From: Ptiloglossa arizonensis
Lineage: Eukaryota; Arthropoda; Insecta; Hymenoptera; Colletidae
Assembly: GCF_051014685.1 (NCBI RefSeq)
Contig: NW_027478442.1
Span: 434,001 to 498,000 of the forward strand
DNA length: 64,000 bases
Reading direction: 5' to 3'
Numbering within the stretch: position 1 is the stretch's first letter; every line of letters starts with the position of its first letter. Shown in pieces: positions 10,004 to 23,432 of the stretch. Both the position numbers and the translations under genes were made by a program. The notes beneath the pieces are model-generated. The model saw nothing but the letters and a program-made list of their open reading frames with translations. It did not search any database and was not told the origin of the DNA.

Positions 10004-13000
10004 GAGAAACCATCAAAATTTTCGGAAACTGATACTCGAAACCAGTAACCACTATGGTCTAGGGCAAAAATACACATACCGTTGTAATCGGGCGAGTTTC
10101 TGCGTTCAGATTCAACAGGAATTTCTCGAGTTCGTCAATCGGTTCGCGAGATATGGGAGTTTGAAGTTAAGGAATGGTTGAGAAACCGTCAAAATTTTCG
10201 CAATTCTGATACTCGAAACCAATAACTGGAATGGCCTAGGGGAAAAGTACACATACCGTTGTAATCGGGCGAGGTTCTACTTTCAGATGCAACAGGAATT
10301 TCTCGATTTCCTCAATCCGTTCGTGAGATATGGGAGTTTGAATTTAAGGAATGGTTGAGAAACCATCAAAATTTTCGCAAGTCTGATACTCGAAACCAAT
10401 AACTACTATGGCCTAGGGCAAAAATACACAAACTGTTGTAAACGGGCGAGTTTCTGCTTTCAGATGCAACAGGAATTTCTCGAGTTCGGCAATCCGTTCG
10501 CGAGATATGGAAGTTTGAAGTTAAGGAATGGTTGAGAAACCATCAAAATTTTCGCAAGTCTGATACACGAAACCAATAACTGGAATGGCCTAGGGGAAAA
10601 GTACACACACCATTGTAATCGGGCGAGTTTCTACTTTCAGATGCAACAGGAATTTCTCGGGATCGTCAATCGGTTCGCGAGATATGGGAGTTTGAAGTTA
10701 AGGAATGGTTGAGAAACCATCAAGGTTTTCGCAAGTCTGATACTCGAAACCAAAAACTACAATGGCCTAGGGGACAAATACAAATACCGTTGTAATCGGG
10801 CGAGTTTCTGCTTTCAGATGCAACGGGAATTTCTCGATTTCGTCAATCCGTTCGCGAGATAGGGGAGCTTGAAGTTAAGGAAAGGTTGAGAAACCATCAA
10901 AATTTTCGCAAGTCTTATTCTCGAAACCAATAACTACAATGGCCCAGGGCAAAAATTCACATACTGTTGTAATCGGGCGAGTTTCTGCTTTCATATGCAA
11001 AAGGAATTTCTCGAGTTCGGCAATCCGTTCGCGAGATATGGAAGTTTGAAGTTAAGGAATGGTTGAGAAACCATCAAAATTTTCGCAAGTCTGATACACG
11101 AAACCAATAACTGGAATGGCCTAGGGGAAAAGTAAACACACCATTGTAATCGGGCGAGTTTCTACTTTCAGATGCAACAGGAATTTCTCGAGTTCGTCAA
11201 TCCGTTCGCGAAATATGCGAGTTTGAAATAAAGGAATGGTTGAGAAACCATCAAAATTTTCGCAAGTCTGATACTCGAAACCAATAACTACTATGGCCTA
11301 GGGCAAAAATACACAAACCGTTGTAAACGGGCGAGTTTCTGCTTTCAGATGCAACAAGAATTTCACGAGTTCGGCAATCCGTTCGCGAGATATGGGTGTT
11401 TGAAGTTAAGGAATGGTTGAGAAACCATCAAAATTTTCGCAAGTCTGATACTGGAAACCAATAACCACTATTGTGTAGGAAAAAATACACATACCGTTGT
11501 AATCGGGCGAGTTTCTACTATCAGATGCAACAGGAATCTCTCGAGTTCGTCAATCCGTTCGCGATATATGGGAGCTTGAAGTTAAGGAATGGTTGAGAAA
11601 CGATCAAAATTTTCGCAAGTCTGATACTCGAAACCAATAACTGGAATGGCCTTGGTGAAAAGTAGACACACCATTGTAATCGGGCGAGTTTCTACTTTCA
11701 GATGCAACAGGAATTTCTCGAGTTCGTTAATCCGTTCGGGAGATATGGGAGTTTGAAGTTAAGGAATGGTTGAGGAACCATCAAAATTTTTGCAAGTCTG
11801 ATACTCGAAACCAATAACTGGAATGGCCTAAGGGAGAAGTACACACACCATTGTAATCGGGCAAGTTTCTACTTTCAGATGCAACAGGAATTTCTCGAGT
11901 TCGTCAATCCGTTCGCGAGATATGGGAGTTTGGAGTTAAGGAATGGTTCAGAAACAATCAAAATTTTCGGAATCTGATACTCGAAACCAATAACTATTAT
12001 GGTCTAGGGCAAAAATACACATACCGTTGTAATCGGGCGAGTTTCTGCTTTCAGATGCAATAGGAATTTCTGGAGTTCGTCAATCCGTTCGCGAAATATG
12101 CGAGTTTGAAATTAGGGAATGGTTGAGAAACCATCAAAATTTTCGCAAGTCCGATACTCGAAACCAATAACTACAATGGCCAAGGGGAAAAATACACATA
12201 CCGTTGTAATCGGGCGAGTTTCTGCTTTCAGGTTCAACAGGAATTTCTCGAGTTCGTCAATCCGTTCGCGAGATATGGGAGTTTGAAATTAAGGATTGGT
12301 TGAGAAACCATCAAAGTTTTCGCAAGTCTGATACTCGAAACCAATAACTGGAATGGCCTAGGGGAAAAGTACACACACCATTGTAATCGGGCGAGTTTCT
12401 GCCTTCAGATGCAATAGGAATTTCTCGAGTTCGTCAGTCCGTTCGCTAGATATGGGAGTTTGAAGTTAAGGAATGGTTTAGAAACAATCAAAAATTTCGC
12501 AAGTCTGATACACGAAAACAATAACTGGAATGGCCTAGGGGAAAAGTACACACACCATTGTAATCGGGCGTGTTTCTACTTTCAGATGCAACAGGAATTT
12601 CTCGAGATCGTCAATCCGTTCGCGAGATATGGGAGTTTGAAGTTAAGGAATGGTTGAGAAACCATCAAAATTTGCGGAATCTGATACTCGAAACCAATAA
12701 CTACTATGGTCTAGGTCAAAAATACACATACCGTTGTATTCGGGCGAGTTTCTGCTTTCAGATTCAACAGGAATTACTCGAGTTCGTTAATCCGTTCCCG
12801 AGATATGGGAGTTTGAAGTTAAGGAATGGTTGAGAAACGATCAAAATTTCCGCAAGTCTGATACTCGAAACCAATAACTGGAATGGCCTTGGTGAAAAGT
12901 AGACACACCATTGTAATCGGGCAAGTTTCTACTTTCAGATCCAACAGGAATTTCTCGAGTTCGTCAATCCGTCCACGAGATATGGCGGCTTGAAATTAAG

Positions 13001-13185
13001 GAATGGTTGAGAAACCATAAAAATTTTCGCAAGTCTGATACTCGAAATCAATAACTACTATGGGCTGCCGCAAAAATACGCATACCGTTGTAATCGGGCG
13101 AGTTTTTGCTTTCAGATGCAACAGGAATTTCTCGAGTTCGTCAATCCGTTCACGATATATGGGAGTTTGCAGTTATGGAATGGTT
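10004..13185 (+). repeat. HOR unit 3 (3182 bp, 18 monomers)
   Basis: The first part repeats unit 2 closely, including GAAAGGTTGAG and GTCTTATTCTCG near 10880-10920. After the TGTAGGAAAAAATAC monomer (11473) it switches near 11690 to the block copied from 2870-4340. The unit is therefore a composite of two older neighbourhoods, which points to recombination between non-adjacent parts of the array. Confidence 0.8.
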
Positions 13186-15661
13186 GAGAATCCATCAAAA
13201 TGTTCGGAAACTGATACTCGAAACCAGTAACCACTATGGTCTAGGGCAAAAATACACATACCGTTGTAATCGGGCGAGTTTCTGCGTTCAGATTCAACAG
13301 GAATTTCTCGAGTTCGTCAATCGGTTCGCGAGATATGGGAGTTTGAAGTTAAGGAATGGTTGAGAAACCGTCAAAATTTTCGCAATTCTGATACTCGAAA
13401 CCAATAACTGGAATGGCCTAGGGGAAAAGTACACATACCGTTGTAATCGGGCGAGGTTCTACTTTCAGATGCAACAGGAATTTCTCGATTTCCTCACTCC
13501 GTTCGTGAGATATGGGAGTTTGAATTTAAGGAATGGTTGAGAAACCATCAAAATTTTCGCAAGTCTGATACTCGAAACCAATAACTACTATGGCCTAGGG
13601 CAAAAATACACAAACTGTTGTAAACGGGCGAGTTTCTGCTTTCAGATGCAACAGGAATTTCTCGAGTTCGGCAATCCGTTCGCGAGATATGGAAGTTTGA
13701 AGTTAAGGAATGGTTGAGAAACCATCAAAATTTTCGCAAGTCTGATACACGAAACCAATAACTGGAATGGCCTAGGGGAAAAGTACACACACCATTGTAA
13801 TCGGGCGAGTTTCTACTTTCAGATGCAACAGGAATTTCTCGGGATCGTCAATCGGTTCGCGAGATATGGGAGTTTGAAGTTAAGGAATGGTTGAGAAACC
13901 ATCAAGGTTTTCGCAAGTCTGATACTCGAAACCAAAAACTACAATGGCCTAGGGGACAAATACAAATACCGTTGTAATCGGGCGAGTTTCTGCTTTCAGA
14001 TGCAACGGGAATTTCTCGATTTCGTCAATCCGTTCGCGAGATAGGGGAGCTTGAAGTTAAGGAAAGGTTGAGAAACCATCAAAATTTTCGCAAGTCTTAT
14101 TCTCGAAACCAATAACTACAATGGCCCAGGGCAAAAATTCACATACCGTTGTAATCGGGCGAGTTTCTGCTTTCATATGCAAAAGGAATTTCTCGAGTTC
14201 GGCAATCCGTTCGCGAGATATGGAAGTTTGAAGTTAAGGAATGGTTGAGAAACCATCAAAATTTTCGCAAGTCTGATACACGAAACCAATAACTGGAATG
14301 GCCTAGGGGAAAAGTAAACACACCATTGTAATCGGGCGAGTTTCTACTTTCAGATGCAACAGGAATTTCTCGAGTTCGTCAATCCGTTCGCGAAATATGC
14401 GAGTTTGAAATAAAGGAATGGTTGAGAAACCATCAAAATTTTCGCAAGTCTGATACTCGAAACCAATAACTACTATGGCCTAGGGCAAAAATACACAAAC
14501 CGTTGTAAACGGGCGAGTTTCTGCTTTCAGATGCAACAAGAATTTCACGAGTTCGGCAATCCGTTCGCGAGATATGGGTGTTTGAAGTTAAGGAATGGTT
14601 GAGAAACCATCAAAGTTTTCGCAAGTCTGATACTCGAAACCAATAACTACTATGGTCTAGGACAAAAATACACATACCGTTGTAATCGGGCGAGTTTCTA
14701 CTTTCAGATGCAGCAGGAATTTCTCGATTTCCTCAATCCGTTCACGAGATATGGGAGTTTGAAGTTAAGGAATGGTTGAGAAACCATCAAAATTTTCGCA
14801 ACTCTGATACTCGAAACCAATAACTACTATGGCCTAGGGCAAAAATACGCATACCGTTGTAATCGGGCGAATTTCTGCTTTCAGATGCAACAGAAATTTC
14901 TCGAGTTCGTCAATCCGTTCGCGAGATATGGGAGTTTGAAGTTAAGGAATGGTTGAGAAACCATCAAAATTTTCGGAATCTGATACTCGAAACCAATAAC
15001 TACTATGGTCTAGGACAAAAATACACATACCGTTGTAATCGGGCGAGTTTCTGCTTTCAGATTCAACAGGAATTTCTCCAGTTCGTTAATCCGTTCGCGT
15101 GATATGGGAGTTTGAAGTTAAGGAATGTTTGAGAAACCATCAAAATTTTCGCAAGTCTGATACTGGAAACCAATAACTGGAATGTCCTAGGGGAAAAGTA
15201 CACATACCGTTGTAGTGGGGCGAGCTTCTGCTTTCAGATTCAACAGGAATTTCTCCAGTTCGTTAATCCGTTCGCGAGATATGGGAGTTTGAAGTTAAGG
15301 AATGGTTGAGAAACCATCAAAATTATCGCAAGTCTGATACTCGAAACCATTAACTACTGTGGTCTAGGGCAAAAATTCACATACCGTTGTAATCGGGCGA
15401 GTTTCTGCTTTCAGATGCAACAGGAATTTCTGGAGTTCGTCAATCCGTTCAAGATTTATGCGAGTTTGAAATTAATGAATGGTTGACAAACCATCAAAAT
15501 TTTCGTAAGTCTGATACTCGAAACCAATAACTACAATGGCCAAGGGGAAAAGTACACACACCATTGTAATCGGGCGAGTTTCTACTTTCAGATGCAACAG
15601 GAATTTCTCGAGTTCGTCAATCCGTTCGCGAAATATGCGAGTTTGAAATAAAGGAATGGTT
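13186..15661 (+). repeat. HOR unit 4 (2476 bp, 14 monomers)
   Basis: The anchor is the older form GAGAATCCATCAAAATG, as at 4701. The unit then runs through AACCGTC (13366), CTCGGGATCG, CCAAAAACTACAATGG, AAGGAAAGG, GTAAACACACC, TTTCACGAG, GCAGCAGG, AATTTCTGC, GTGATATGGG, GTAGTGGGGC and GTTGACAAACC monomers. This order is the reference for the next three units, and the 2476-bp period is repeated exactly later. Confidence 0.88.
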
Positions 15662-17606
15662 GAGAAACCATCAAAATTTTCGGAAACTGATACTCGAAAC
15701 CAGTAACCACTATGGTCTAGGGCAAAAATACACATACCGTTGTAATCGGGCGAGTTTCTGCGTTCAGATTCAACAGGAATTTCTCGAGTTCGTCAATCGG
15801 TTCGCGAGATATGGGAGTTTGAAGTTAAGGAATGGTTGAGAAACCGTCAAAATTTTCGCAATTCTGATACTCGAAACCAATAACTGGAATGGCCTAGGGG
15901 AAAAGTACACATACCGTTGTAATCGGGCGAGGTTCTACTTTCAGATGCAACAGGAATTTCTCGATTTCCTCAATCCGTTCGTGAGATATGGGAGTTTGAA
16001 TTTAAGGAATGGTTGAGAAACCATCAAAATTTTCTCAAGTCTGATACTCGAAACCAATAACTACTATGGCCTAGGGCAAAAATACACAAACTGTTGTAAA
16101 CGGGCGAGTTTCTGCTTTCAGATGCAACAGGAATTTCTCGAGTTCGGCAATCCGTTCGAGAGATATGGAAGTTTGAAGTTAAGGAATGGTTGAGAAACCA
16201 TCAAAATTTTCGCAAGTCTGATACACGAAACCAATAACTGGAATGGCCTAGGGGAAAAGTACACACACCATTGTAATCGGGCGAGTTTCTACTTTCAGAT
16301 GCAACAGGAATTTCTCGAGTTCGTCAATCCGTTCGCGAAATATGCGAGTTTGAAATAAAGGAATGGTTGAGAAACCATCAAAATTTTCGCAAGTCTGATA
16401 CTCGAAACCAATAACTACTATGGCCTAGGGCAAAAATACACAAACCGTTGTAAACGGGCGAGTTTCTGCTTTCAGATGCAACAAGAATTTCACGAGTTCG
16501 GCAATCCGTTCGCGAGATATGGGTGTTTGAAGTTAAGGAATGGTTGAGAAACCATCAAAGTTTTCGCAAGTCTGATACTCGAAACCAATAACTACTATGG
16601 TCTAGGACAAAAATACACATACCGTTGTAATCGGGCGAGTTTCTACTTTCAGATGCAGCAGGAATTTCTCGATTTCCTCAATCCGTTCACGAGATATGGG
16701 AGTTTGAAGTTAAGGAATGGTTGAGAAACCATCAAAATTTTCGCAACTCTGATACTCGAAACCAATAACTACTATGGCCTAGGGCAAAAATACGCATACC
16801 GTTGTAATCGGGCGAATTTCTGCTTTCAGATGCAACAGAAATTTCTCGAGTTCGTCAATCCGTTCGCGAGATATGGGAGTTTGAAGTTAAGGAATGGTTG
16901 AGAAACCATCAAAATTTTCGGAATCTGATACTCGAAACCAATAACTACTATGGTCTAGGACAAAAATACACATACCGTTGTAATCGGGCGAGTTTCTGCT
17001 TTCAGATTCAACAGGAATTTCTCCAGTTCGTTAATCCGTTCGCGTGATATGGGAGTTTGAAGTTAAGGAATGTTTGAGAAACCATCAAAATTTTCGCAAG
17101 TCTGATACTGGAAACCAATAACTGGAATGTCCTAGGGGAAAAGTACACATACCGTTGTAGTGGGGCGAGCTTCTGCTTTCAGATTCAACAGGAATTTCTC
17201 CAGTTCGTTAATCCGTTCGCGAGATATGGGAGTTTGAAGTTAAGGAATGGTTGAGAAACCATCAAAATTATCGCAAGTCTGATACTCGAAACCATTAACT
17301 ACTGTGGTCTAGGGCAAAAATTCACATACCGTTGTAATCGGGCGAGTTTCTGCTTTCAGATGCAACAGGAATTTCTGGAGTTCGTCAATCCGTTCAAGAT
17401 TTATGCGAGTTTGAAATTAATGAATGGTTGACAAACCATCAAAATTTTCGTAAGTCTGATACTCGAAACCAATAACTACAATGGCCAAGGGGAAAAGTAC
17501 ACACACCATTGTAATCGGGCGAGTTTCTACTTTCAGATGCAACAGGAATTTCTCGAGTTCGTCAATCCGTTCGCGAAATATGCGAGTTTGAAATAAAGGA
17601 ATGGTT
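15662..17606 (+). repeat. HOR unit 5 (1945 bp, 11 monomers; 14-mer lacking three monomers)
   Basis: This unit equals unit 4 except that 531 bp, exactly three monomers, is missing. Near 16315 it passes from the ACACACACC monomer straight to the GAAATATGCGAGTTTGAAATAAAGG monomer. It therefore omits the CTCGGGATCG, CCAAAAACTACAATGG and AAGGAAAGG series found in its neighbours. Monomer phase is kept across the deletion, as expected from unequal exchange in register. New shared changes such as TTTTCTCAAG and TTCGAGAGATATGG appear here and in the following unit. Confidence 0.88.
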
Positions 17607-20082
17607 GAGAAACCATCAAAATTTTCGGAAACTGATACTCGAAACCAGTAACCACTATGGTCTAGGGCAAAAATACACATACCGTTGTAATCGGGCGAGT
17701 TTCTGCGTTCAGATTCAACAGGAATTTCTCGAGTTCGTCAATCGGTTCGCGAGATATGGGAGTTTGAAGTTAAGGAATGGTTGAGAAACCGTCAAAATTT
17801 TCGCAATTCTGATACTCGAAACCAATAACTGGAATGGCCTAGGGGAAAAGTACACATACCGTTGTAATCGGGCGAGGTTCTACTTTCAGATGCAACAGGA
17901 ATTTCTCGATTTCCTCAATCCGTTCGTGAGATATGGGAGTTTGAATTTAAGGAATGGTTGAGAAACCATCAAAATTTTCTCAAGTCTGATACTCGAAACC
18001 AATAACTACTATGGCCTAGGGCAAAAATACACAAACTGTTGTAAACGGGCGAGTTTCTGCTTTCAGATGCAACAGGAATTTCTCGAGTTCGGCAATCCGT
18101 TCGAGAGATATGGAAGTTTGAAGTTAAGGAATGGTTGAGAAACCATCAAAATTTTCGCAAGTCTGATACACGAAACCAATAACTGGAATGGCCTAGGGGA
18201 AAAGTACACACACCATTGTAATCGGGCGAGTTTCTACTTTCAGATGCAACAGGAATTTCTCGGGATCGTCAATCGGTTCGCGAGATATGGGAGTTTGAAG
18301 TTAAGGAATGGTTGAGAAACCATCAAGGTTTTCGCAAGTCTGATACTCGAAACCAAAAACTACAATGGCCTAGGGGACAAATACAAATACCGTTGTAATC
18401 GGGCGAGTTTCTGCTTTCAGATGCAACGGGAATTTCTCGATTTCGTCAATCCGTTCGCGAGATAGGGGAGCTTGAAGTTAAGGAAAGGTTGAGAAACCAT
18501 CAAAATTTTCGCAAGTCTTATTCTCGAAACCAATAACTACAATGGCCCAGGGCAAAAATTCACATACCGTTGTAATCGGGCGAGTTTCTGCTTTCATATG
18601 CAAAAGGAATTTCTCGAGTTCGGCAATCCGTTCGCGAGATATGGAAGTTTGAAGTTAAGGAATGGTTGAGAAACCATCAAAATTTTCGCAAGTCTGATAC
18701 ACGAAACCAATAACTGGAATGGCCTAGGGGAAAAGTAAACACACCATTGTAATCGGGCGAGTTTCTACTTTCAGATGCAACAGGAATTTCTCGAGTTCGT
18801 CAATCCGTTCGCGAAATATGCGAGTTTGAAATAAAGGAATGGTTGAGAAACCATCAAAATTTTCGCAAGTCTGATACTCGAAACCAATAACTACTATGGC
18901 CTAGGGCAAAAATACACAAACCGTTGTAAACGGGCGAGTTTCTGCTTTCAGATGCAACAAGAATTTCACGAGTTCGGCAATCCGTTCGCGAGATATGGGT
19001 GTTTGAAGTTAAGGAATGGTTGAGAAACCATCAAAGTTTTCGCAAGTCTGATACTCGAAACCAATAACTACTAGGGTCTAGAACAAAAATACACATACCG
19101 TTGTAATCGGGCGAGTTTCTACTTTCAGATGCAGCAGGAATTTCTCGATTTCCTCAATCCGTTCACGAGATATGGGAGTTTGAAGTTAAGGAATGGTTGA
19201 GAAACCATCAAAATTTTCGCAAGTCTGATACTCGAAACCAATAACTACTATGGCCTAGGGCAAAAATACGCATACCGTTGTAATCGGGCGAATTTCTGCT
19301 TTCAGATGCAACAGAAATTTCTCGAGTTCGTCAATCCGTTCGCGAGATATGGGAGTTTGAAGTTAAGGAATGGTTGAGAAACCATCAAAATTTTCGGAAT
19401 CTGATACTCGAAACCAATAACTACTATGGTCTAGGACAAAAATACACATACCGTTGTAATCGGGCGAGTTTCTGCTTTCAGATTCAACAGGAATTTCTCC
19501 AGTTCGTTAATCCGTTCGCGTGATATGGGAGTTTGAAGTTAAGGAATGTTTGAGAAACCATCAAAATTTTCGCAAGTCTGATACTGGAAACCAATAACTG
19601 GAATGTCCTAGGGGAAAAGTACACATACCGTTGTAGTGGGGCGAGCTTCTGCTTTCAGATTCAACAGGAATTTCTCCAGTTCGTTAATCCGTTCGCGAGA
19701 TATGGGAGTTTGAAGTTAAGGAATGGTTGAGAAACCATCAAAATTATCGCAAGTCTGATACTCGAAACCATTAACTACTGTGGTCTAGGGCAAAAATTCA
19801 CATACCGTTGTAATCGGGCGAGTTTCTGCTTTCAGATGCAACAGGAATTTCTGGAGTTCGTCAATCCGTTCAAGATTTATGCGAGTTTGAAATTAATGAA
19901 TGGTTGACAAACCATCAAAATTTTCGTAAGTCTGATACTCGAAACCAATAACTACAATGGCCAAGGGGAAAAGTACACACACCATTGTAATCGGGCGAGT
20001 TTCTACTTTCAGATGCAACAGGAATTTCTCGAGTTCGTCAATCCGTTCGCGAAATATGCGGGTTTGAAATAAAGGAATGGTT
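17607..20082 (+). repeat. HOR unit 6 (2476 bp, 14 monomers)
   Basis: The full 14-monomer order is restored, including the three monomers missing from unit 5. It shares TTTTCTCAAG (near 17977) and TTCGAGAGATATGG (near 18109) with unit 5. It carries CTACTAGGGTCTAGAAC near 19070, where unit 4 has CTACTATGGTCTAGGAC. Confidence 0.88.
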
Positions 20083-22558
20083 GAGAAACCATCAAAATTT
20101 TCGGAAACTGATACTCGAAACCAGTAACCACTATGGTCTAGGGCAAAAATACACATACCGTTGTAATCGGGCGAGTTTCTGCGTTCAGATTCAACAGGAA
20201 TTTCTCGAGTTCGTCAATCGGTTCGCGAGATATGGGAGTTTGAAGTTAAGGAATGGTTGAGAAACCGTCAAAATTTTCGCAATTCTGATACTCGAAACCA
20301 ATAACTGGAATGGCCTAGGGGAAAAGTACACATACCGTTGTAATCGGGCGAGGTTCTACTTTCAGATGCAACAGGAATTTCTCGATTTCCTCAATCCGTT
20401 CGTGAGATATGGGAGTTTGAATTTAAGGAATGGTTGAGAAACCATCAAAATTTTCGCAAGTCTGATACTCGAAACCAATAACTACTATGGCCTAGGGCAA
20501 AAATACACAAACTGTTGTAAACGGGCGAGTTTCTGCTTTCAGATGCAACAGGAATTTCTCGAGTTCGGCAATCCGTTCGAGAGATATGGAAGTTTGAAGT
20601 TAAGGAATGGTTGAGAAACCATCAAAATTTTCGCAAGTCTGATACACGAAACCAATAACTGGAATGGCCTAGGGGAAAAGTACACACACCATTGTAATCG
20701 GGCGAGTTTCTACTTTCAGATGCAACAGGAATTTCTCGGGATCGTCAATCGGTTCGCGAGATATGGGAGTTTGAAGTTAAGGAATGGTTGAGAAACCATC
20801 AAGGTTTTCGCAAGTCTGATACTCGAAACCAAAAACTACAATGGCCTAGGGGACAAATACAAATACCGTTGTAATCGGGCGAGTTTCTGCTTTCAGATGC
20901 AACGGGAATTTCTCGATTTCGTCAATCCGTTCGCGAGATAGGGGAGCTTGAAGTTAAGGAAAGGTTGAGAAACCATCAAAATTTTCGCAAGTCTTATTCT
21001 CGAAACCAATAACTACAATGGCCCAGGGCAAAAATTCACATACTGTTGTAATCGGGCGAGTTTCTGCTTTCATATGCAAAAGGAATTTCTCGAGTTCGGC
21101 AATCCGTTCGCGAGATATGGAAGTTTGAAGTTAAGGAATGGTTGAGAAACCATCAAAATTTTCGCAAGTCTGATACACGAAACCAATAACTGGAATGGCC
21201 TAGGGGAAAAGTAAACACACCATTGTAATCGGGCGAGTTTCTACTTTCAGATGCAACAGGAATTTCTCGAGTTCGTCAATCCGTTCGCGAAATATGCGAG
21301 TTTGAAATAAAGGAATGGTTGAGAAACCATCAAAATTTTCGCAAGTCTGATACTCGAAACCAATAACTACTATGGCCTAGGGCAAAAATACACAAACCGT
21401 TGTAAACGGGCGAGTTTCTGCTTTCAGATGCAACAAGAATTTCACGAGTTCGGCAATCCGTTCGCGAGATATGGGTGTTTGAAGTTAAGGAATGGTTGAG
21501 AAACCATCAAAGTTTTCGCAAGTCTGATACTCGAAACCAATAACTACTAGGGTCTAGAGCAAAAATACACATACCGTTGTAATCGGGCGAGTTTCTACTT
21601 TCAGATGCAGCAGGAATTTCTCGATTTCCTCAATCCGTTCACGAGATATGGGAGTTTGAAGTTAAGGAATGGTTGAGAAACCATCAAAATTTTCGCAAGT
21701 CTGATACTCGAAACCAATAACTACTATGGCCTAGGGCAAAAATAAGCATACCGTTGTAATCGGGCGAATTTCTGCTTTCAGATGCAACAGAAATTTCTCG
21801 AGTTCGTCAATCCGTTCGCGAGATATGGGAGTTTGAAGTTAAGGAATGGATGAGAAACCATCAAAATTTTCGGAATCTGATACTCGAAACCAATAACTAC
21901 TATGGTCTAGGACAAAAATACACATACCGTTGTAATCGGGCGAGTTTCTGCTTTCAGATTCAACAGGAATTTCTCCAGTTCGTTAATCCGTTCGCGTGAT
22001 ATGGGAGTTTGAAGTTAAGGAATGTTTGAGAAACCATCAAAATTTTCGCAAGTCTGATACTGGAAACCAATAACTGGAATGTCCTAGGGGAAAAGTACAC
22101 ATACCGTTGTAGTGGGGCGAGCTTCTGCTTTCAGATTCAACAGGAATTTCTCCAGTTCGTTAATCCGTTCGCGAGATATGGGAGTTTGAAGTTAAGGAAT
22201 GGTTAAGAAACCATCAAAATTATCGCAAGTCTGATACTCGAAACCATTAACTACTGTGGTCTAGGGCAAAAATTCACATACCGTTGTAATCGGGCGAGTT
22301 TCTGCTTTCAGATGCAACAGGAATTTCTGGAGTTCGTCAATCCGTTCAAGATTTATGCGAGTTTGAAATTAATGAATGGTTGACAAACCATCAAAATTTT
22401 CGTAAGTCTGATACTCGAAACCAATAACTACAATGGCCAAGGGGAAAAGTACACACACCATTGTAATCGGGCGAGTTTCTACTTTCAGATGCAACAGGAA
22501 TTTCTCGAGTTCGTCAATCCGTTCGCGAAATATGCGAGTTTGAAATAAAGGAATGGTT
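20083..22558 (+). repeat. HOR unit 7 (2476 bp, 14 monomers), last of this zone
   Basis: It repeats unit 6 at an offset of 2476 bp with only scattered substitutions, such as AATAAGCATACC near 21740 and GGATGAGAAACC near 21848. At 22559 the next monomer carries TTTTCGCAAGTC where the anchor CGGAAACTG would be expected, so the 14-mer periodicity ends here. Confidence 0.88.
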
Positions 22559-23432
22559 GAGAAACCATCAAAATTTTCGCAAGTCTGATACTCGAAACCA
22601 ATAACTACTATGGCCTAGGGCAAAAATACACAAACCGTTGTAATCGGGCGAGTTTCTGCTTTCATATGCAAAAGGAATTTCTGGAGTTCGGCAATCCGTT
22701 CGCGAGATATGGAAGTTTGAAGTTAAGGAATGGTTGAGAAACCATCAAAATTTTCGCAAGTCTGATACTCGAAACCAATAACTACTATGGCCTAGGGCAA
22801 AAATACGCATACCGTTGTAATCGGGCGAATTTCTGCTTTCAGATGCAACAGAAATTTCTCGAGTTCGTCAATCCGTTCGCGAGATATGGGAGTTTGAAGT
22901 TAAGGAATGGTTGAGAAACCATCAAAATTTTCGGAATCTGATACTCGAAACCAATAACTACTATGGTCTAGGACAAAAATACACATACCGTTGTAATCGG
23001 GCGAGTTTCTGCTTTCAGATTCAACAGGAATTTCTCCAGTTCGTTAATCCGTTCGCGTGATATGGGAGTTTGAAGTTAAGGAATGTTTGAGAAACCATCA
23101 AAATTTTCGCAAGTCTGATACTGGAAACCAATAACTGGAATGGCCTAGGGGAAAAGTACACATACCGTTGTAGTGGGGCGAGCTTCTGCTTTCAGATTCA
23201 ACAGGAATTTCTCCAGTTCGTTAATCCGTTCGCGAGATATGGGAGTTTGAAGTTAAGGAATGGTTGAGAAACCATCAAAATTATCGCAAGTCTGATACTC
23301 GAAACCATTAACTACTGTGGTCTAGGGCAAAAATTCACATAGCGTTGTAATCGGGCGAGTTTCTGCTTTCAGATGCAACAGGAATTTCTGGAGTTCGTCA
23401 ATCCGTTCAAGATTTATGCGAGTTTGAAATTA
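22559..23432 (+). repeat. Transition block between the 14-mer and 10-mer zones
   Basis: About five monomers join the end of unit 7 to the second zone. The GTTGACAAACC marker (motif ATGAATGGTTGAC) lies at 22372 and next at 23433, 1061 bp apart (six monomers). The block keeps the AATTTCTGC, GTGATATGGG and GTAGTGGGGC series but lacks the rest of the 14-mer. A 6-monomer spacing returns at 26969-28030. Confidence 0.8.
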
